The notes beneath the pieces are model-generated. The model was not told where the DNA came from, searched no databases, and was given only the letters and a program-made list of their open reading frames with translations. Of a stretch of DNA of 64,000 nucleotides, positions 53,544 through 62,745 are shown one piece after another (position 1 is the first letter of the stretch; every line of letters begins with the position of its first letter). The stretch comes from Defluviitaleaceae bacterium (GTDB lineage: Bacteria; Bacillota; Clostridia; Lachnospirales; WQUN01). A program made the translations under genes and the position numbers. The stretch spans positions 186,001 to 250,000 of the forward strand of contig WQZS01000001.1 in assembly GCA_009780585.1 (NCBI GenBank). Reading direction: 5' to 3'.

Positions 53544-55834
53544 CGGATTACATATCACAATTAAACCCCCGCCAACGGGAAGCCGTCCTTTACGGGGACG
53601 GCCCGCTTCTGATATTCGCGGGGGCGGGCTCGGGCAAAACGCGCGTGCTCACCTACCGCGTGGCGCGGCTCATACAGGAAGGCGTGGACCCCTATCACAT
53701 CATCGCCATCACTTTTACGAATAAAGCCGCGAGGGAAATGCGCGAGCGGATATCCGCGATAACGCCCTTCGGCGACCAAGTGTGGGTGAGTACGTTCCAT
53801 TCCGCTTGCACGCGCATCCTGCGGCGCGATATCACGGCGTTGGGATACAAATCGGGTTTTTCCATTTACGACGCGCAGGACAGCGAGCGTTTGCTTAAGC
53901 TGTGTATACGTGAAGAAAATTTGGACGACAAAAACTATCCCCCCGCGGGTATCGCAAACACAATCAGCGCACAAAAAAACCGCTTGATCGGGCCGGAGGA
54001 ATTCGAAAGCGCCGCCGGGTCGGATTTCCGCTTGGGCAATATCGCAAACATCTACACCCGCTATCGGCAAAAACTTAAAGATAACAACGCCCTCGACTTC
54101 GACGATATCATCATGCTCACCGTCAAGCTCTTCACGGAAAATGAAGACATCCGCAACCGCTACCAACAACGCTTCCGCTACGTGCTGGTGGACGAATACC
54201 AGGACACCAACCACGCGCAATACATGCTGGTCAGCCTTTTGGCGGGGCATTTTAAGAACTTGTGCGTGGTAGGTGACGACGACCAAAGCATATATGGCTG
54301 GCGCGGCGCGGACATCGAGAACATCCTGCGCTTTACCGCCGACTACCCGAACGCGAAGACGATCACCCTCGATCAAAATTACCGCTCAACGCAAACGATT
54401 TTGGACGCGGCCAACCTCGTGATTTCCGGCAACCAACACCGCGCACCCAAATCCCTTTGGACGGACAATGACCAAGGCGTACCCATACGCGTGTACTACG
54501 CGCGGGACGAACGCGACGAAGGACTGTTCGTCACGCAAGCCATCAAATACGCCTGCGACCGCGGTGCCAAGTACAACGACTTCGCCGTACTCTACCGCGG
54601 CAACGCGCAATCCCGCGCCGTGGAGGAGCAACTCATCCTCGCGGGTATCCCGTACCGTTTGTTCGGCGGGGTGCGCTTCTACGAGCGGATGGAGGTTAAG
54701 GACATCCTCGCCTACCTAAAGGCCATCGACAACCCCGCGGACGATTTGGCTTGCCGACGTATAATCAACGTCCCCCGCCGCGGCATCGGCGATACAACCA
54801 TCACGCGCATCGCTAATTTCGCCGCCGAACGCGGAATCTCCTTTACGGCTGCTCTCGCAGAGGATATCCCCGGCATCACGAAAAAGACCCGCGAAAAGCT
54901 CGCCGAATTTTCGGTGTTTTTAAGCGACTGGACAAAACTGGCCGAAACCGCGCCCCCCTTCGACTTGCTGCGGCAAATCCTCGCCGATACCCAATACCTC
55001 GAAAGCCTGAACGACGGTACACCCGAAGCGCAAACCCGCATCGACAACGTGCAGGAGCTGCTCACCAAGGCAAAAGAATTCGAAACACAGGCACAGGATA
55101 CGTCGCTGACCAATTTCCTTAACGAAGTCGGGCTCGTCGCCGATATCGACAATTACCAAGAAGGTGCGCAAGCCGTGTCCCTCATGACGCTGCACAGCGC
55201 GAAGGGGCTGGAATTTAACCGCGTCTTTATCGTGGGCATGGAGGAATACACCTTCCCTTCCGCCCGCAGCGTGTTAAGCGAAACCCCGAAGGAAATCGAG
55301 GAGGAACGCCGCCTTTGCTACGTCGGCTTTACCCGTGCGCGGCAACGGCTGTACCTCTCCCACGCCACCATGCGGATGCGGAACGGGCAGCGGATGCTGT
55401 GTGCGCCCAGCCGCTTTTTGAAGGAAGTGCCGACGGAATATATGGAACCGGTCAACGCTCACGGGCGGCCGAAATCCGTTGTGCGGTCGCGGGCGAGGGA
55501 TAATGTCCCTTCGTCCGTAATAAAAAAAGCAAGGACAGGTCCTGCTCCGTTTTTAAGAGACATGCATACGCCGATTATGCCCGCTTATAAAGCGAAACCG
55601 ACACCGCTGATAGGAAAATCGATATTAGAACCCACATCCGTTGCCACGTCCGTTGCCGATGATTGCCCGTTCGCAATCGGGGATATGGTACGCGACCCGC
55701 GGTTCGGCAGGGGTGTTGTAATCGCCATTTCCGCTAATGGCGCGGATCATGAATTAACGATCGACTTCCCCAACATCGGGCGCAAGAAGCGGTTGGCGAA
55801 ATTGTTTAAAATTATGAAGGTTGGAGCGGATTGA
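53540..55834 (+). CDS. pcrA: ATP-dependent DNA helicase PcrA/UvrD
   Basis: This superfamily 1A 3'-5' helicase acts in repair and in removal of replication obstacles. It has 764 residues. Helicase motifs in order are: LNPRQREAV (Q motif), AGAGSGKTRVL (I), TFTNKAAREMRERI (Ia), VLVDEYQDTNHAQ (II), GDDDQSIYGWRGAD (III), LDQNYRSTQ (IV), LMTLHSAKGLEF (V) and YVGFTRARQRLYLSHA (VI). The C-terminal tail has the RNA-polymerase-binding-like segment DMVRDPRFGRGVVIAIS. It is translationally coupled to the PHP gene. Confidence 0.97.
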   Translation: MTDYISQLNPRQREAVLYGDGPLLIFAGAGSGKTRVLTYRVARLIQEGVDPYHIIAITFTNKAAREMRERISAITPFGDQVWVSTFHSACTRILRRDITALGYKSGFSIYDAQDSERLLKLCIREENLDDKNYPPAGIANTISAQKNRLIGPEEFESAAGSDFRLGNIANIYTRYRQKLKDNNALDFDDIIMLTVKLFTENEDIRNRYQQRFRYVLVDEYQDTNHAQYMLVSLLAGHFKNLCVVGDDDQSIYGWRGADIENILRFTADYPNAKTITLDQNYRSTQTILDAANLVISGNQHRAPKSLWTDNDQGVPIRVYYARDERDEGLFVTQAIKYACDRGAKYNDFAVLYRGNAQSRAVEEQLILAGIPYRLFGGVRFYERMEVKDILAYLKAIDNPADDLACRRIINVPRRGIGDTTITRIANFAAERGISFTAALAEDIPGITKKTREKLAEFSVFLSDWTKLAETAPPFDLLRQILADTQYLESLNDGTPEAQTRIDNVQELLTKAKEFETQAQDTSLTNFLNEVGLVADIDNYQEGAQAVSLMTLHSAKGLEFNRVFIVGMEEYTFPSARSVLSETPKEIEEERRLCYVGFTRARQRLYLSHATMRMRNGQRMLCAPSRFLKEVPTEYMEPVNAHGRPKSVVRSRARDNVPSSVIKKARTGPAPFLRDMHTPIMPAYKAKPTPLIGKSILEPTSVATSVADDCPFAIGDMVRDPRFGRGVVIAISANGADHELTIDFPNIGRKKRLAKLFKIMKVGAD

Positions 55835-56821
55835 TATTTTAGACAAGATAACGGAGCAAATCATACAAAGGCGTATGCACGGATTGTATCTATCGCGTAA
55901 ATGTGACGATATCGTCGGGCTTGCAAGCGAACTCCTCGGATTGCATTGCTGGTTCCACCGTAACGTCGCGTTTTCCGCATTAATTCGCGGAGCGGGTTTG
56001 GCGGGCTGGAAGTACGCGCTCACCAAAACTTGGATTCACCACGCGCTACACGGCGTAGCCCCCGATGACCTGCCGGCGCTGCTCGCGCTCCATTCGGGCG
56101 AATGGCGCTGGGGGGAGCATTATAAGGAAATCGCCGATAAGGTAATAAACCTTTGGAGGACGGTATCTATTCCCGTGCCGAAATGCGCTTGTTATTTTCG
56201 GACCAATACGACAGGCAAACGATAGACCGGGCGCTGTCCCCATGGGGCGGCGTTTTTTGCGAGCTGGCGAGGCTTGGAAAAGTCGCTTTCCGGGATATGA
56301 CCAGCCGTGATTTTGATTTGATCGATGCCGAACCGACGCAAACATTCGAAGACGTACTGCCCGAACTGTTAAGAAGGTTTATCGCGGCTTACGGCCCCGC
56401 AACCCTTGCCGACGCGGCATGGTTTTTCGGTTTGCCGAAAGAAAGAAAAAAAGTGCTTTTCGCCTTTAACATGGACGGATATCCGCGGTTTACGCATAAT
56501 AAAAAGGATTACTACTATATCGAAACTACGGAAGAAATGGGCGAAATCCCCGAACTAACGTTACTATCCGGTTTCGACCCGTTTATCGTGTCCTATACGG
56601 ACAGAAGCGCGGTTTTACCGCAGGAATACAAAAGCGCGGTTATCATGAAATCCGGCATATGTTTGCCGACAATCGCCGTTAACGGCCAAGTGGCAGGGTT
56701 ATGGAACATAAAAAAGGGTGAACCAACCGTGGAATTCTTTACTTCACAACCCAAACAGATAAAAGACACCGCATTTGATTTAACCCATAATATTTGCCGG
56801 AAAACACGCGGGCATATATGA
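55821..56821 (+). pseudogene. AlkZ-like winged-helix protein split by a frameshift
   Basis: Two adjacent frames together give one protein of about 333 residues of the HTH_42/AlkZ-like (winged helix DNA-binding, DNA glycosylase) family. Frame one holds the N-terminal part (RRMHGLYLSRKCDDIVGLASELLGLH). Frame two, from about 56153, holds RAEMRLLFSDQYD, YGPATLADAAWFFGL, SGFDPFIVSY and the closing strand segment ICLPTIAVNGQVAGLWN. The shift is at the CCTTTGG region near 56151-56155, where one added T restores the frame. There is no start codon for the second part. It overlaps the pcrA end. Confidence 0.75.
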
Positions 56822-56945
56822 TTGCGTTATTATCAACGGGTTGCAAAAATAAGCCGTTCGATAATCATATAACTTTATGTACCTTAAAACCCGCCGAAAG
56901 CGGATTTTATTAATTTCGTTTATATAAAGCGAAATCAATGAAGAA

Positions 56946-57006
56946 CGGTCTTGCCCGAGCCGAAAATAGCGGACGCTCCAACTCTTTTCGGCGACAGGCA
57001 AGACCG
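56946..57006. repeat. Long two-part inverted repeat between convergent genes
   Basis: Arms CGGTCTTGCC/GGCAAGACCG and GCCGAAAA/TTTTCGGC enclose an 18-base loop. It could work as a bidirectional terminator, although T-runs are weak, or be a small palindromic element. Confidence 0.6.
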
Positions 57007-57063
57007 ATTCTGAATTATTTTGCTACAATTCCATTATTTTTTACAGGAATTATCCGTTGGTCG

Positions 57064-58230
57064 TCACCCCATAAACAGCCACCGCTTAAACAGCCTGCCC
57101 GTCATATCGCCCAAGCTCGCCTTTGCGATTTCCTCGGCGATAATCAGCTCGCTGCGGCCTACTTCCTCGCCTTCGTGCGTGTAGATGACCACACCCGCGC
57201 GTTGGCCTTCCATGACCGGTGCATCTAATGCTTCTTCTATCCGAATATCGCTATCCACCACAATGTGCTTACCCTTGGGCGCGAGTACGTTGGTTTGCTC
57301 CTTTATCACCACGGGCGCGGATTCGACCTTACCTTTAAATATTTGAATCTCGCCCATGGCTGTGCCGGATTCCTCCTTGGCGATGAGCGCGTAATTAGCG
57401 TAGCCGTAATCCAAGAGCTTGACCGCACCGTCGAAGCGTGCGGTCGGGTCGGGCGCGGCCAGCACAACTGCGATGAGTTGCATCCCTTCCTTTTCAGCCG
57501 TGGCAGAAATGCAGTACATCGCTTGGGATGTTGAACCCGTTTTAAGACCCGTGATGCCGGAATAACGGCGCAATAAACGGTTGGTGTTGGTCAAACCGAA
57601 TTCTTCTTCGCCGCGTGCGGTTTTGTGCGTGATGGAATCCAGCCGTGTAGTGGCGTAGGTAATGACTTCGGGGTATTTGAGCATGATTTCGCGTGACATA
57701 AGCGCGATATCGTACGCCGTGGTTAGGTGACCTTCCGCGTCCAAACCGCAGGAGTTGACGAACGCCGTATTCTTCATACCCAGCTCCCGCGCTTTTTTAT
57801 TCATTTGCGTGACGAAGGCTTCTTCGCTGCCGGATATAAATTCCGCCATCGCCACGGCGGCATCATTTGCCGACGCGATAACGACGGCCTTGGTCAAATC
57901 ACGTACGGTTTGCCTTTCCTCCGCTTCGAGGTAGATTTGCGAACCTCCCATGGAAGACGCGTGCGCACTCACCGTTACAATGTCATCCCATTTGATGCGT
58001 TCCTGGTCGAGGGCTTCATAAATAAGCAGCATCGTCATAATTTTGGTGACGCTGGCGGGAGCAAGTTTGTCGTGGGCGTTATGCTCGTGCAGTACGCGCC
58101 CCGTTTCCGCCTCCATCAGGATGCTTGCCTTCGCTTCGATGCCGATGGCCCCCACGGGAATGGCCGTATAGATGAGCATCCACAACGCCGCGGCACATGT
58201 AAATAATAACCGATATAAAATCCGTTCCAT
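57064..58230 (-). CDS. dacF: D-alanyl-D-alanine carboxypeptidase (DacF/PBP5 family)
   Basis: This low-molecular-weight penicillin-binding protein trims D-Ala from stem peptides. It has 388 residues and a signal peptide (ILYRLLFTCAAALWMLIYTAIPVGA). The active-site triad is ASVTK (Ser near 60), SAN (about 118) and KTG (about 229). The C-terminal domain is a beta-rich stalk, and the last residues (FKRWLFMG) may form the amphipathic anchor. Its ribosome-binding site lies in the hairpin that terminates ftsZ. Confidence 0.95.
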   Translation of the reverse strand: MERILYRLLFTCAAALWMLIYTAIPVGAIGIEAKASILMEAETGRVLHEHNAHDKLAPASVTKIMTMLLIYEALDQERIKWDDIVTVSAHASSMGGSQIYLEAEERQTVRDLTKAVVIASANDAAVAMAEFISGSEEAFVTQMNKKARELGMKNTAFVNSCGLDAEGHLTTAYDIALMSREIMLKYPEVITYATTRLDSITHKTARGEEEFGLTNTNRLLRRYSGITGLKTGSTSQAMYCISATAEKEGMQLIAVVLAAPDPTARFDGAVKLLDYGYANYALIAKEESGTAMGEIQIFKGKVESAPVVIKEQTNVLAPKGKHIVVDSDIRIEEALDAPVMEGQRAGVVIYTHEGEEVGRSELIIAEEIAKASLGDMTGRLFKRWLFMG

Positions 58231-58272
58231 AAAAAAAGTCCTCCCTTTGCTTGGTTGCTTTTAGGGTGGACT
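58231..58272 (-). promoter_or_regulatory. ftsZ terminator hairpin that contains the dacF ribosome-binding site
   Basis: On the minus strand, AGTCCACCCT (58272-58263) pairs with AGGGAGGACT (58246-58237) with one mismatch, followed by seven T and at once the dacF ATG. The GGGAGG needed for dacF translation is in the 3' arm. Confidence 0.7.
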
Positions 58273-58303
58273 ATTTTTTACATATTATTCATTTATCGAA
58301 GGG

Positions 58304-59473
58304 TTATTTCCTTTCGGTCGGTTTCTTCCTTTGTAAAAATATCGGTATCTCGAACGGTGTATCCGCGTCCTTGTCCTTATTCGCGTCACGGACGGAACGG
58401 AGTTCGATTTTTTCTTCCTTTTGTTCGACCGCTTCAACCGGGGCGGCTTCCTCGGGGTTGACGGCGATCGCGGGGGCTGCTTTTACAGTCGCTTTCATCG
58501 CGGCACGGCTGTGCCCGACTTCGCTTAAGCCCGTCGCCACCACCGTAACCATTACTTCGTCCTTAAACGCGTCGTTAATGGTCGAACCCATGATAATTTC
58601 CGCTTCGGGGTCCACAGCCATACGGATATGGTCCGCCGCCGCGTTAACGTCCTTCATCGTCATGCCGCTGTCACCCGAGAAGCTGATGAGCAGGGCTTTT
58701 GCCCCATGGATCGAGGTTTCCAGCAAGGGGGAATTAATCGCTTTTTCGGCGGCATCCATGACCTTATTTTTACCCGAGGCTTTACCCACACCCATGTGGG
58801 CGATGTGGCCGTTGCCGCGCATGACCGTTTCCACGTCGGCGAAGTCAAGGTTAATCAAACCGTCGTCCAGTATCAAACCGCTAATACCGCGTACGCCTTG
58901 GTGCAACACTTCGTCGGCCATGCGGAAGGCATCCACGATGGAAGTATCCTCGTCAATAATTTCAAGCAAGCGTTGGTTGGGAATGACGACAAGTGTATCC
59001 ACACTCTTGCGTAATTCATCGATGCCCGCCAGCGCGTTCCTCATACGCGGGCCGCCTTCGAAACTGAAAGGCTTTGTAACGACACCGACGGTCAATATCC
59101 CCATATCGCGTGCGATCGCGGCGATTACCGGCGCGGCACCCGTACCCGTACCGCCCCCCATTCCCGCGGTGATAAACAACAGGTTCGTACCTTCAATGGC
59201 GCCGGCTACAACATCGCGTGTTTCTTCCGCCGCGCGGCGCCCCATTTCGGGCTTTCCGCCCGCGCCCAAACCGCGGGTTAGCTTTTCGCCCAATTGGATA
59301 CGCATTGCCGCTTTTGATTTCGTGAGGGCCATATTGTCCGTGTTGGCGGAAATGAACTCTATGTTCGCCACTTTTTCCTCGACCATACGATCGACCGCGT
59401 TATTACCGCCGCCGCCTACGCCGATTACCCTAATTTTCGCTTTTACGTCTTGCATGATATCTATATCGATCAT
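58304..59473 (-). CDS. ftsZ: Cell division protein FtsZ
   Basis: This tubulin-like GTPase forms the Z-ring. It has 389 residues, starting at ATG 59473 behind GGGGGG, since family members start about 12 residues before IRVIGVGGGGNNAV. The GTP-binding tubulin signature is GGGTGTGAAPVIA. The C-terminal variable linker is short and Glu-rich. The final conserved peptide is FEIPIFLQRKKPTER. It follows ftsQ on the same strand with a gap of 108 bases. Confidence 0.97.
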   Translation of the reverse strand: MIDIDIMQDVKAKIRVIGVGGGGNNAVDRMVEEKVANIEFISANTDNMALTKSKAAMRIQLGEKLTRGLGAGGKPEMGRRAAEETRDVVAGAIEGTNLLFITAGMGGGTGTGAAPVIAAIARDMGILTVGVVTKPFSFEGGPRMRNALAGIDELRKSVDTLVVIPNQRLLEIIDEDTSIVDAFRMADEVLHQGVRGISGLILDDGLINLDFADVETVMRGNGHIAHMGVGKASGKNKVMDAAEKAINSPLLETSIHGAKALLISFSGDSGMTMKDVNAAADHIRMAVDPEAEIIMGSTINDAFKDEVMVTVVATGLSEVGHSRAAMKATVKAAPAIAVNPEEAAPVEAVEQKEEKIELRSVRDANKDKDADTPFEIPIFLQRKKPTERK

Positions 59474-59581
59474 GTTGCCCCCCGTATACTCGTACGAATC
59501 TTGGATATCCATCCGCGATTCGTATTGCTCGTCCGCGTTTTCATAATTTTGTAACACAAACTTAATAATAAAGCAAGTCTT

Positions 59582-60316
59582 TTACACAATAATCGTAAGA
59601 AAGTATTGATCCGAAATTTCGCGCAAATCCACGATCCCCCGATACGACGCGACATCGGGTATAGCCAAAAGGATTTCGACCATCACACGTACTTTTTCAT
59701 CGGCGTCGCGCGCGTTACCGACGTTAAATTCGATATTGGGGAACCTTAAACGTGTATTATATACATCTGTCACGTCAATATGTGTAACGAATCGGATCAA
59801 GCCATGCCGCCGCAACGCCTGCGCGTATTGCGTAACGATACTGAACGCCGCGCGGTTGGGTACATCCAAACGCTCCCCCAATTGGAAAGAAGAAAACGAA
59901 AGACCCGTCACCAACGGCAACGCTTCGGTAAAAAACGTCCGTACTTCCAACACGCGCCCGCTTTCGTCGATAAACAGGAAACTCCCCTGCGTATGCTCAA
60001 CGTAAGCGATGAGACGCCGCTCGCGTATGGTTACGGTTAAGCGGCCCGGCAATTCACGCTCAAAGGCGACGTCGTCGATATACAAGTTTTCCATGATACG
60101 CTTCCGCGCGGCGGCGGTATTGATCAATAGAATGTTATCTCCCGCAACGACGTCCATCCGGTCTTCGATTTCGATACGGCTGACCGTAGCGTTCCCCGCG
60201 ACCACGATTTCGCGGACGGCAAAATAGGGCGATAATAAAAATATTACCGCCCCCAATACCATGATACATATAACCAGCGTTACCTTAAACTTCACTTTTG
60301 AACGGCTGCCAACCAT
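59582..60316 (-). CDS. ftsQ: Cell division protein FtsQ/DivIB
   Basis: This divisome protein has one membrane helix (VTLVICIMVLGAVIFLLSPY) and an outside POTRA domain (VREIVVAGNATVSRIEIEDRM), followed by the beta domain (RELPGRLTVTIRERRLIAYV). It has about 244 residues. The start is uncertain: ATG 60316 lies inside the end of the NYN gene and has no good Shine-Dalgarno, GTG 60295 is an alternative. The overlap with the upstream gene suggests coupling. Confidence 0.9.
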   Translation of the reverse strand: MVGSRSKVKFKVTLVICIMVLGAVIFLLSPYFAVREIVVAGNATVSRIEIEDRMDVVAGDNILLINTAAARKRIMENLYIDDVAFERELPGRLTVTIRERRLIAYVEHTQGSFLFIDESGRVLEVRTFFTEALPLVTGLSFSSFQLGERLDVPNRAAFSIVTQYAQALRRHGLIRFVTHIDVTDVYNTRLRFPNIEFNVGNARDADEKVRVMVEILLAIPDVASYRGIVDLREISDQYFLTIIV

Positions 60317-61860
60317 ACCGCGAAGCGATCCGTATGCAAAGCGGCAACCCATTCTTTATAAATCAGATAATATTTATTTTTGTATTTGAAGGATTCCTTC
60401 CAATATTTGATTTTACCGTTAACGCTGCGTTGCGCGTCAAGGTTTGAACGCGTTTCGATTTCCTTAAAGACAGGGGTTCGGATACCGAAGGTTTTAAGGG
60501 AATATTCCGGCGTAGTCAGCCGCTTGGCTTCCGCGTTGGCGAGTTTGTCCTCTTGGGAGAGGGCCAGGAATTGGTTCTTTACCCATTTACGCATGGACCC
60601 TTCGTCAATCACCACGGGGGGGATTTCCTGCACCGGCTTTACTTTATTACGGGTTGTCTTCGCTTTTTTCGGGGCGGGTTCGGGTTTTGCTTTTTTTACT
60701 TCGGGCTTTTCTTTTTTAGGGGTCGGCTCCGTTTTTACCGCTTTGGGCTTAACGGCTTTGGGGGTTCCCTTCACCGGCTTGGGTTTGGCGACGGCCTTGG
60801 GTTTGGGGGGTGCTTGTGTTGCGGGTTTTTCGACCGCCGTAACCGTATGCACGAAGGACGAACCTTCCGGCACATCGAATATGGACGCGTAACGGCTTGC
60901 ATCCGGTAATACGAATTGCAGCCCCGGTACGTCTTCGATTATTTCGCCCTTACTGCCGACCGTGCCGCGCCGCGCGATTTTGTGACTGTTCTTTTCCGCC
61001 GCGTACAGCGTCAGCGGGCTGCCCGTAAGCATAAAACGCATAAAATTGCTGAAGCGCGAAAAACCGAAGCGGTTAACCTTAAAGCCGGGTACATAATGGT
61101 TTAGGTACGTCATAAAAACGGAAATTTCCAAATCGGGCAAATCCTTGGTTGTGTCGGTATGGAGGGCTTCCAACAGTTTGCGCACTACCATAAGGCTGCC
61201 GGAAGCGTCCGCCAAATCGCGCCATACGGGGATATTGGCGGCAATGATCGCGTCGGAATATTTGGTTTTTGGGAATTTATTGGGGACCTTCGCCGGAGCG
61301 GGGGATGCGGGGGCGGGTTCCGATACGGCGGTTGGGGCCGACTCGATCTTTTTGCGCTCGTTTAACGTAGCCACCAATGACTTGTCGGTCTTTTCCAAAC
61401 CGATGAATGTATCACAAGCGTTGCGGAAGATATTGTTTGTTATTTTATCGAAGCCGATTCCGATGACTTTTTTGCCGTGTTCGTGCAGTTTTTTGGCTAA
61501 AAACGCGTAGATACCATCCCCCGAAGCGACTACGTAGTTGATGATTTCGGGACGCCTGGCGATCAATTCGACGGCGTCAATGATAAGAGAAACGTCCGCG
61601 GCGTTCTTGATCCTGTCATAGGGATTGGTATTGAAGATGTGAACGGGTTCGATACCCACTTGCAATACCGAACCGCGCAGGTTGCGGTGAAGGGGTAGCG
61701 ACCAATCGGCATAAGCGCGTTGTACGGATACACCCGTTACACCTTCCGATGCCAGGACGCGGCGGTATATCTCGTCCAAGTGTAGGATCGTATTCGCCTT
61801 ACCGGTGAACGGGCCGATTAGGTTTTCAATATCGTAGAATATTGCCGTGTTTGGAGCCAT
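60292..61860 (-). CDS. NYN-domain ribonuclease-like protein with OST-HTH domain
   Basis: The protein has 522 residues. The N-terminal NYN (PIN-like, LabA-type) nuclease domain spans about 1-150, with acidic residues in AIFYDIENL, KNAADVSLIIDAVEL and VVASGDGIYAFLAKKLHEHG. An OST-HTH/LOTUS domain lies about 205-285 (WRDLADASGSLMVVRKLLEAL, FSRFSNFMRFMLTGSP). A linker rich in Lys, Pro and Ala spans about 345-420. A small helical C-terminal domain ends the protein. The domain pair suggests RNA binding and processing. It is upstream of ftsQ and overlaps it, an unusual place for the family. Confidence 0.85.
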   Translation of the reverse strand: MAPNTAIFYDIENLIGPFTGKANTILHLDEIYRRVLASEGVTGVSVQRAYADWSLPLHRNLRGSVLQVGIEPVHIFNTNPYDRIKNAADVSLIIDAVELIARRPEIINYVVASGDGIYAFLAKKLHEHGKKVIGIGFDKITNNIFRNACDTFIGLEKTDKSLVATLNERKKIESAPTAVSEPAPASPAPAKVPNKFPKTKYSDAIIAANIPVWRDLADASGSLMVVRKLLEALHTDTTKDLPDLEISVFMTYLNHYVPGFKVNRFGFSRFSNFMRFMLTGSPLTLYAAEKNSHKIARRGTVGSKGEIIEDVPGLQFVLPDASRYASIFDVPEGSSFVHTVTAVEKPATQAPPKPKAVAKPKPVKGTPKAVKPKAVKTEPTPKKEKPEVKKAKPEPAPKKAKTTRNKVKPVQEIPPVVIDEGSMRKWVKNQFLALSQEDKLANAEAKRLTTPEYSLKTFGIRTPVFKEIETRSNLDAQRSVNGKIKYWKESFKYKNKYYLIYKEWVAALHTDRFAVWLAAVQK

Positions 61861-61889
61861 TTTGCACCTCTTTATTTAGATTTTTCGTC

Positions 61890-61917
61890 ATTATAGCATG
61901 TATTAACGGGATTACAA
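61890..61917 (-). promoter_or_regulatory. Promoter of the NYN gene
   Basis: TTGTAA (61917-61912), 16 bases and TATAAT (61895-61890) on the minus strand, about 30 bases before the ATG, which has GAGGTG. Confidence 0.65.
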
Positions 61918-61931
61918 CGGATTTTTTTCGA

Positions 61932-62636
61932 TTAATTCCGCGCTTTGGCCCGATAATAAGCAACCAAACTTTGCGCGGCGTTATCCATCAGATATTCGAT
62001 GCCTTTTGCGGATAAAGCGTAGGTTCCCTTACCGGTTTTTTCGTACCAGCCGTAGAAATTCGTGCACAAAATAGTATAGGCGTCGCCTTCGCAACCGTGT
62101 TCGCGGATGAGCGCGGGTGCGTTAAGCGGCGCGTGGATTTCGAGTACCGCGGCTATACGCACGCACCGTTCGCGGTACGCGGTATTCACCTTTTCCTGCG
62201 TACCGCCCTTTGTATCGATGGTACGCCCGGCGATTTCACGTTTGACTTGGGCGGTCTTCTTATTCTTTTTCGCATCTTTGCCCGAAGGGAAGCTGATAAT
62301 TTCCGCCAATCGGCCGGGGCTGTCCAAAGCGACGGTGATTAACCCGATATTCAATTTTTTAAGGATTTTCGAAAATTGCGTATAATGTTTATCCCGCGCG
62401 TTTCGCGGGCGCGGGATGGCGACGAATACCCAATCGGTGGCTGTTTGCCGCTCTATCGCTTGGAAAAGGAGCTTCAAACTGGCGGAAAGTTTCATTTCGA
62501 CGATCCACAACGCTTCATCCTTAACGGCGGCGATATCGCATCCCTTTACCTCGCCGCGCACGGTGAAGCCCTGCTCGGCGAGCAAGCGGCGGATGGGGTC
62601 GTAGAGGTCGGTTTCCTTGTATGTAATCTTTTTCAT
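61932..62636 (-). CDS. DUF2161 family protein (PD-(D/E)XK nuclease-like)
   Basis: The protein has 234 residues. The N-terminal part shows a nuclease-like core: YDPIRRLLAEQGFTVRGEV, CDIAAVKDEALWIVEMKLS (D-x-n-E-x-K). The C-terminal about 80 residues are a helical winged-helix-like domain (YAILCTNFYGWYEKTG, LSAKGIEYLMDN). DUF2161 proteins are predicted nucleases with no known target. The ATG lies only 8 bases after a TGGTATAAT extended -10 box, so the transcript may be leaderless. Confidence 0.85.
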   Translation of the reverse strand: MKKITYKETDLYDPIRRLLAEQGFTVRGEVKGCDIAAVKDEALWIVEMKLSASLKLLFQAIERQTATDWVFVAIPRPRNARDKHYTQFSKILKKLNIGLITVALDSPGRLAEIISFPSGKDAKKNKKTAQVKREIAGRTIDTKGGTQEKVNTAYRERCVRIAAVLEIHAPLNAPALIREHGCEGDAYTILCTNFYGWYEKTGKGTYALSAKGIEYLMDNAAQSLVAYYRAKARN

Positions 62637-62643
62637 AAAATAA

Positions 62644-62652
62644 ATTATACCA
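62644..62652 (-). promoter_or_regulatory. Extended -10 promoter, possibly leaderless, for DUF2161 gene
   Basis: TGGTATAAT on the minus strand ends at 62644, which places the transcription start at or next to the ATG at 62636. Confidence 0.5.
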
Positions 62653-62677
62653 TAATCCCGAACCGGCCCTGCATGAT

Positions 62678-62706
62678 TTGCACGCATCATGCCGATAAAA
62701 TATAAT
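62678..62706 (+). promoter_or_regulatory. Promoter of the RCC1-protein gene
   Basis: TTGCAC (62678-62683), 17 bases and TATAAT (62701-62706), 40 bases before the ATG. Confidence 0.7.
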
Positions 62707-62745
62707 AGACCATACTATTTGGCTTCGGCCGAAGGGGTTGGCGGA

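Noticed and set aside
56151-56155. Programmed frameshift in the AlkZ-like gene
   Set aside because: There is no slippery heptamer or stimulating structure, so a mutation or sequencing error is simpler.
58251-59546. 431-residue open frame antisense to ftsZ
   Set aside because: It is a shadow of a highly conserved gene, has low-complexity Ser/Ala content and no Shine-Dalgarno.
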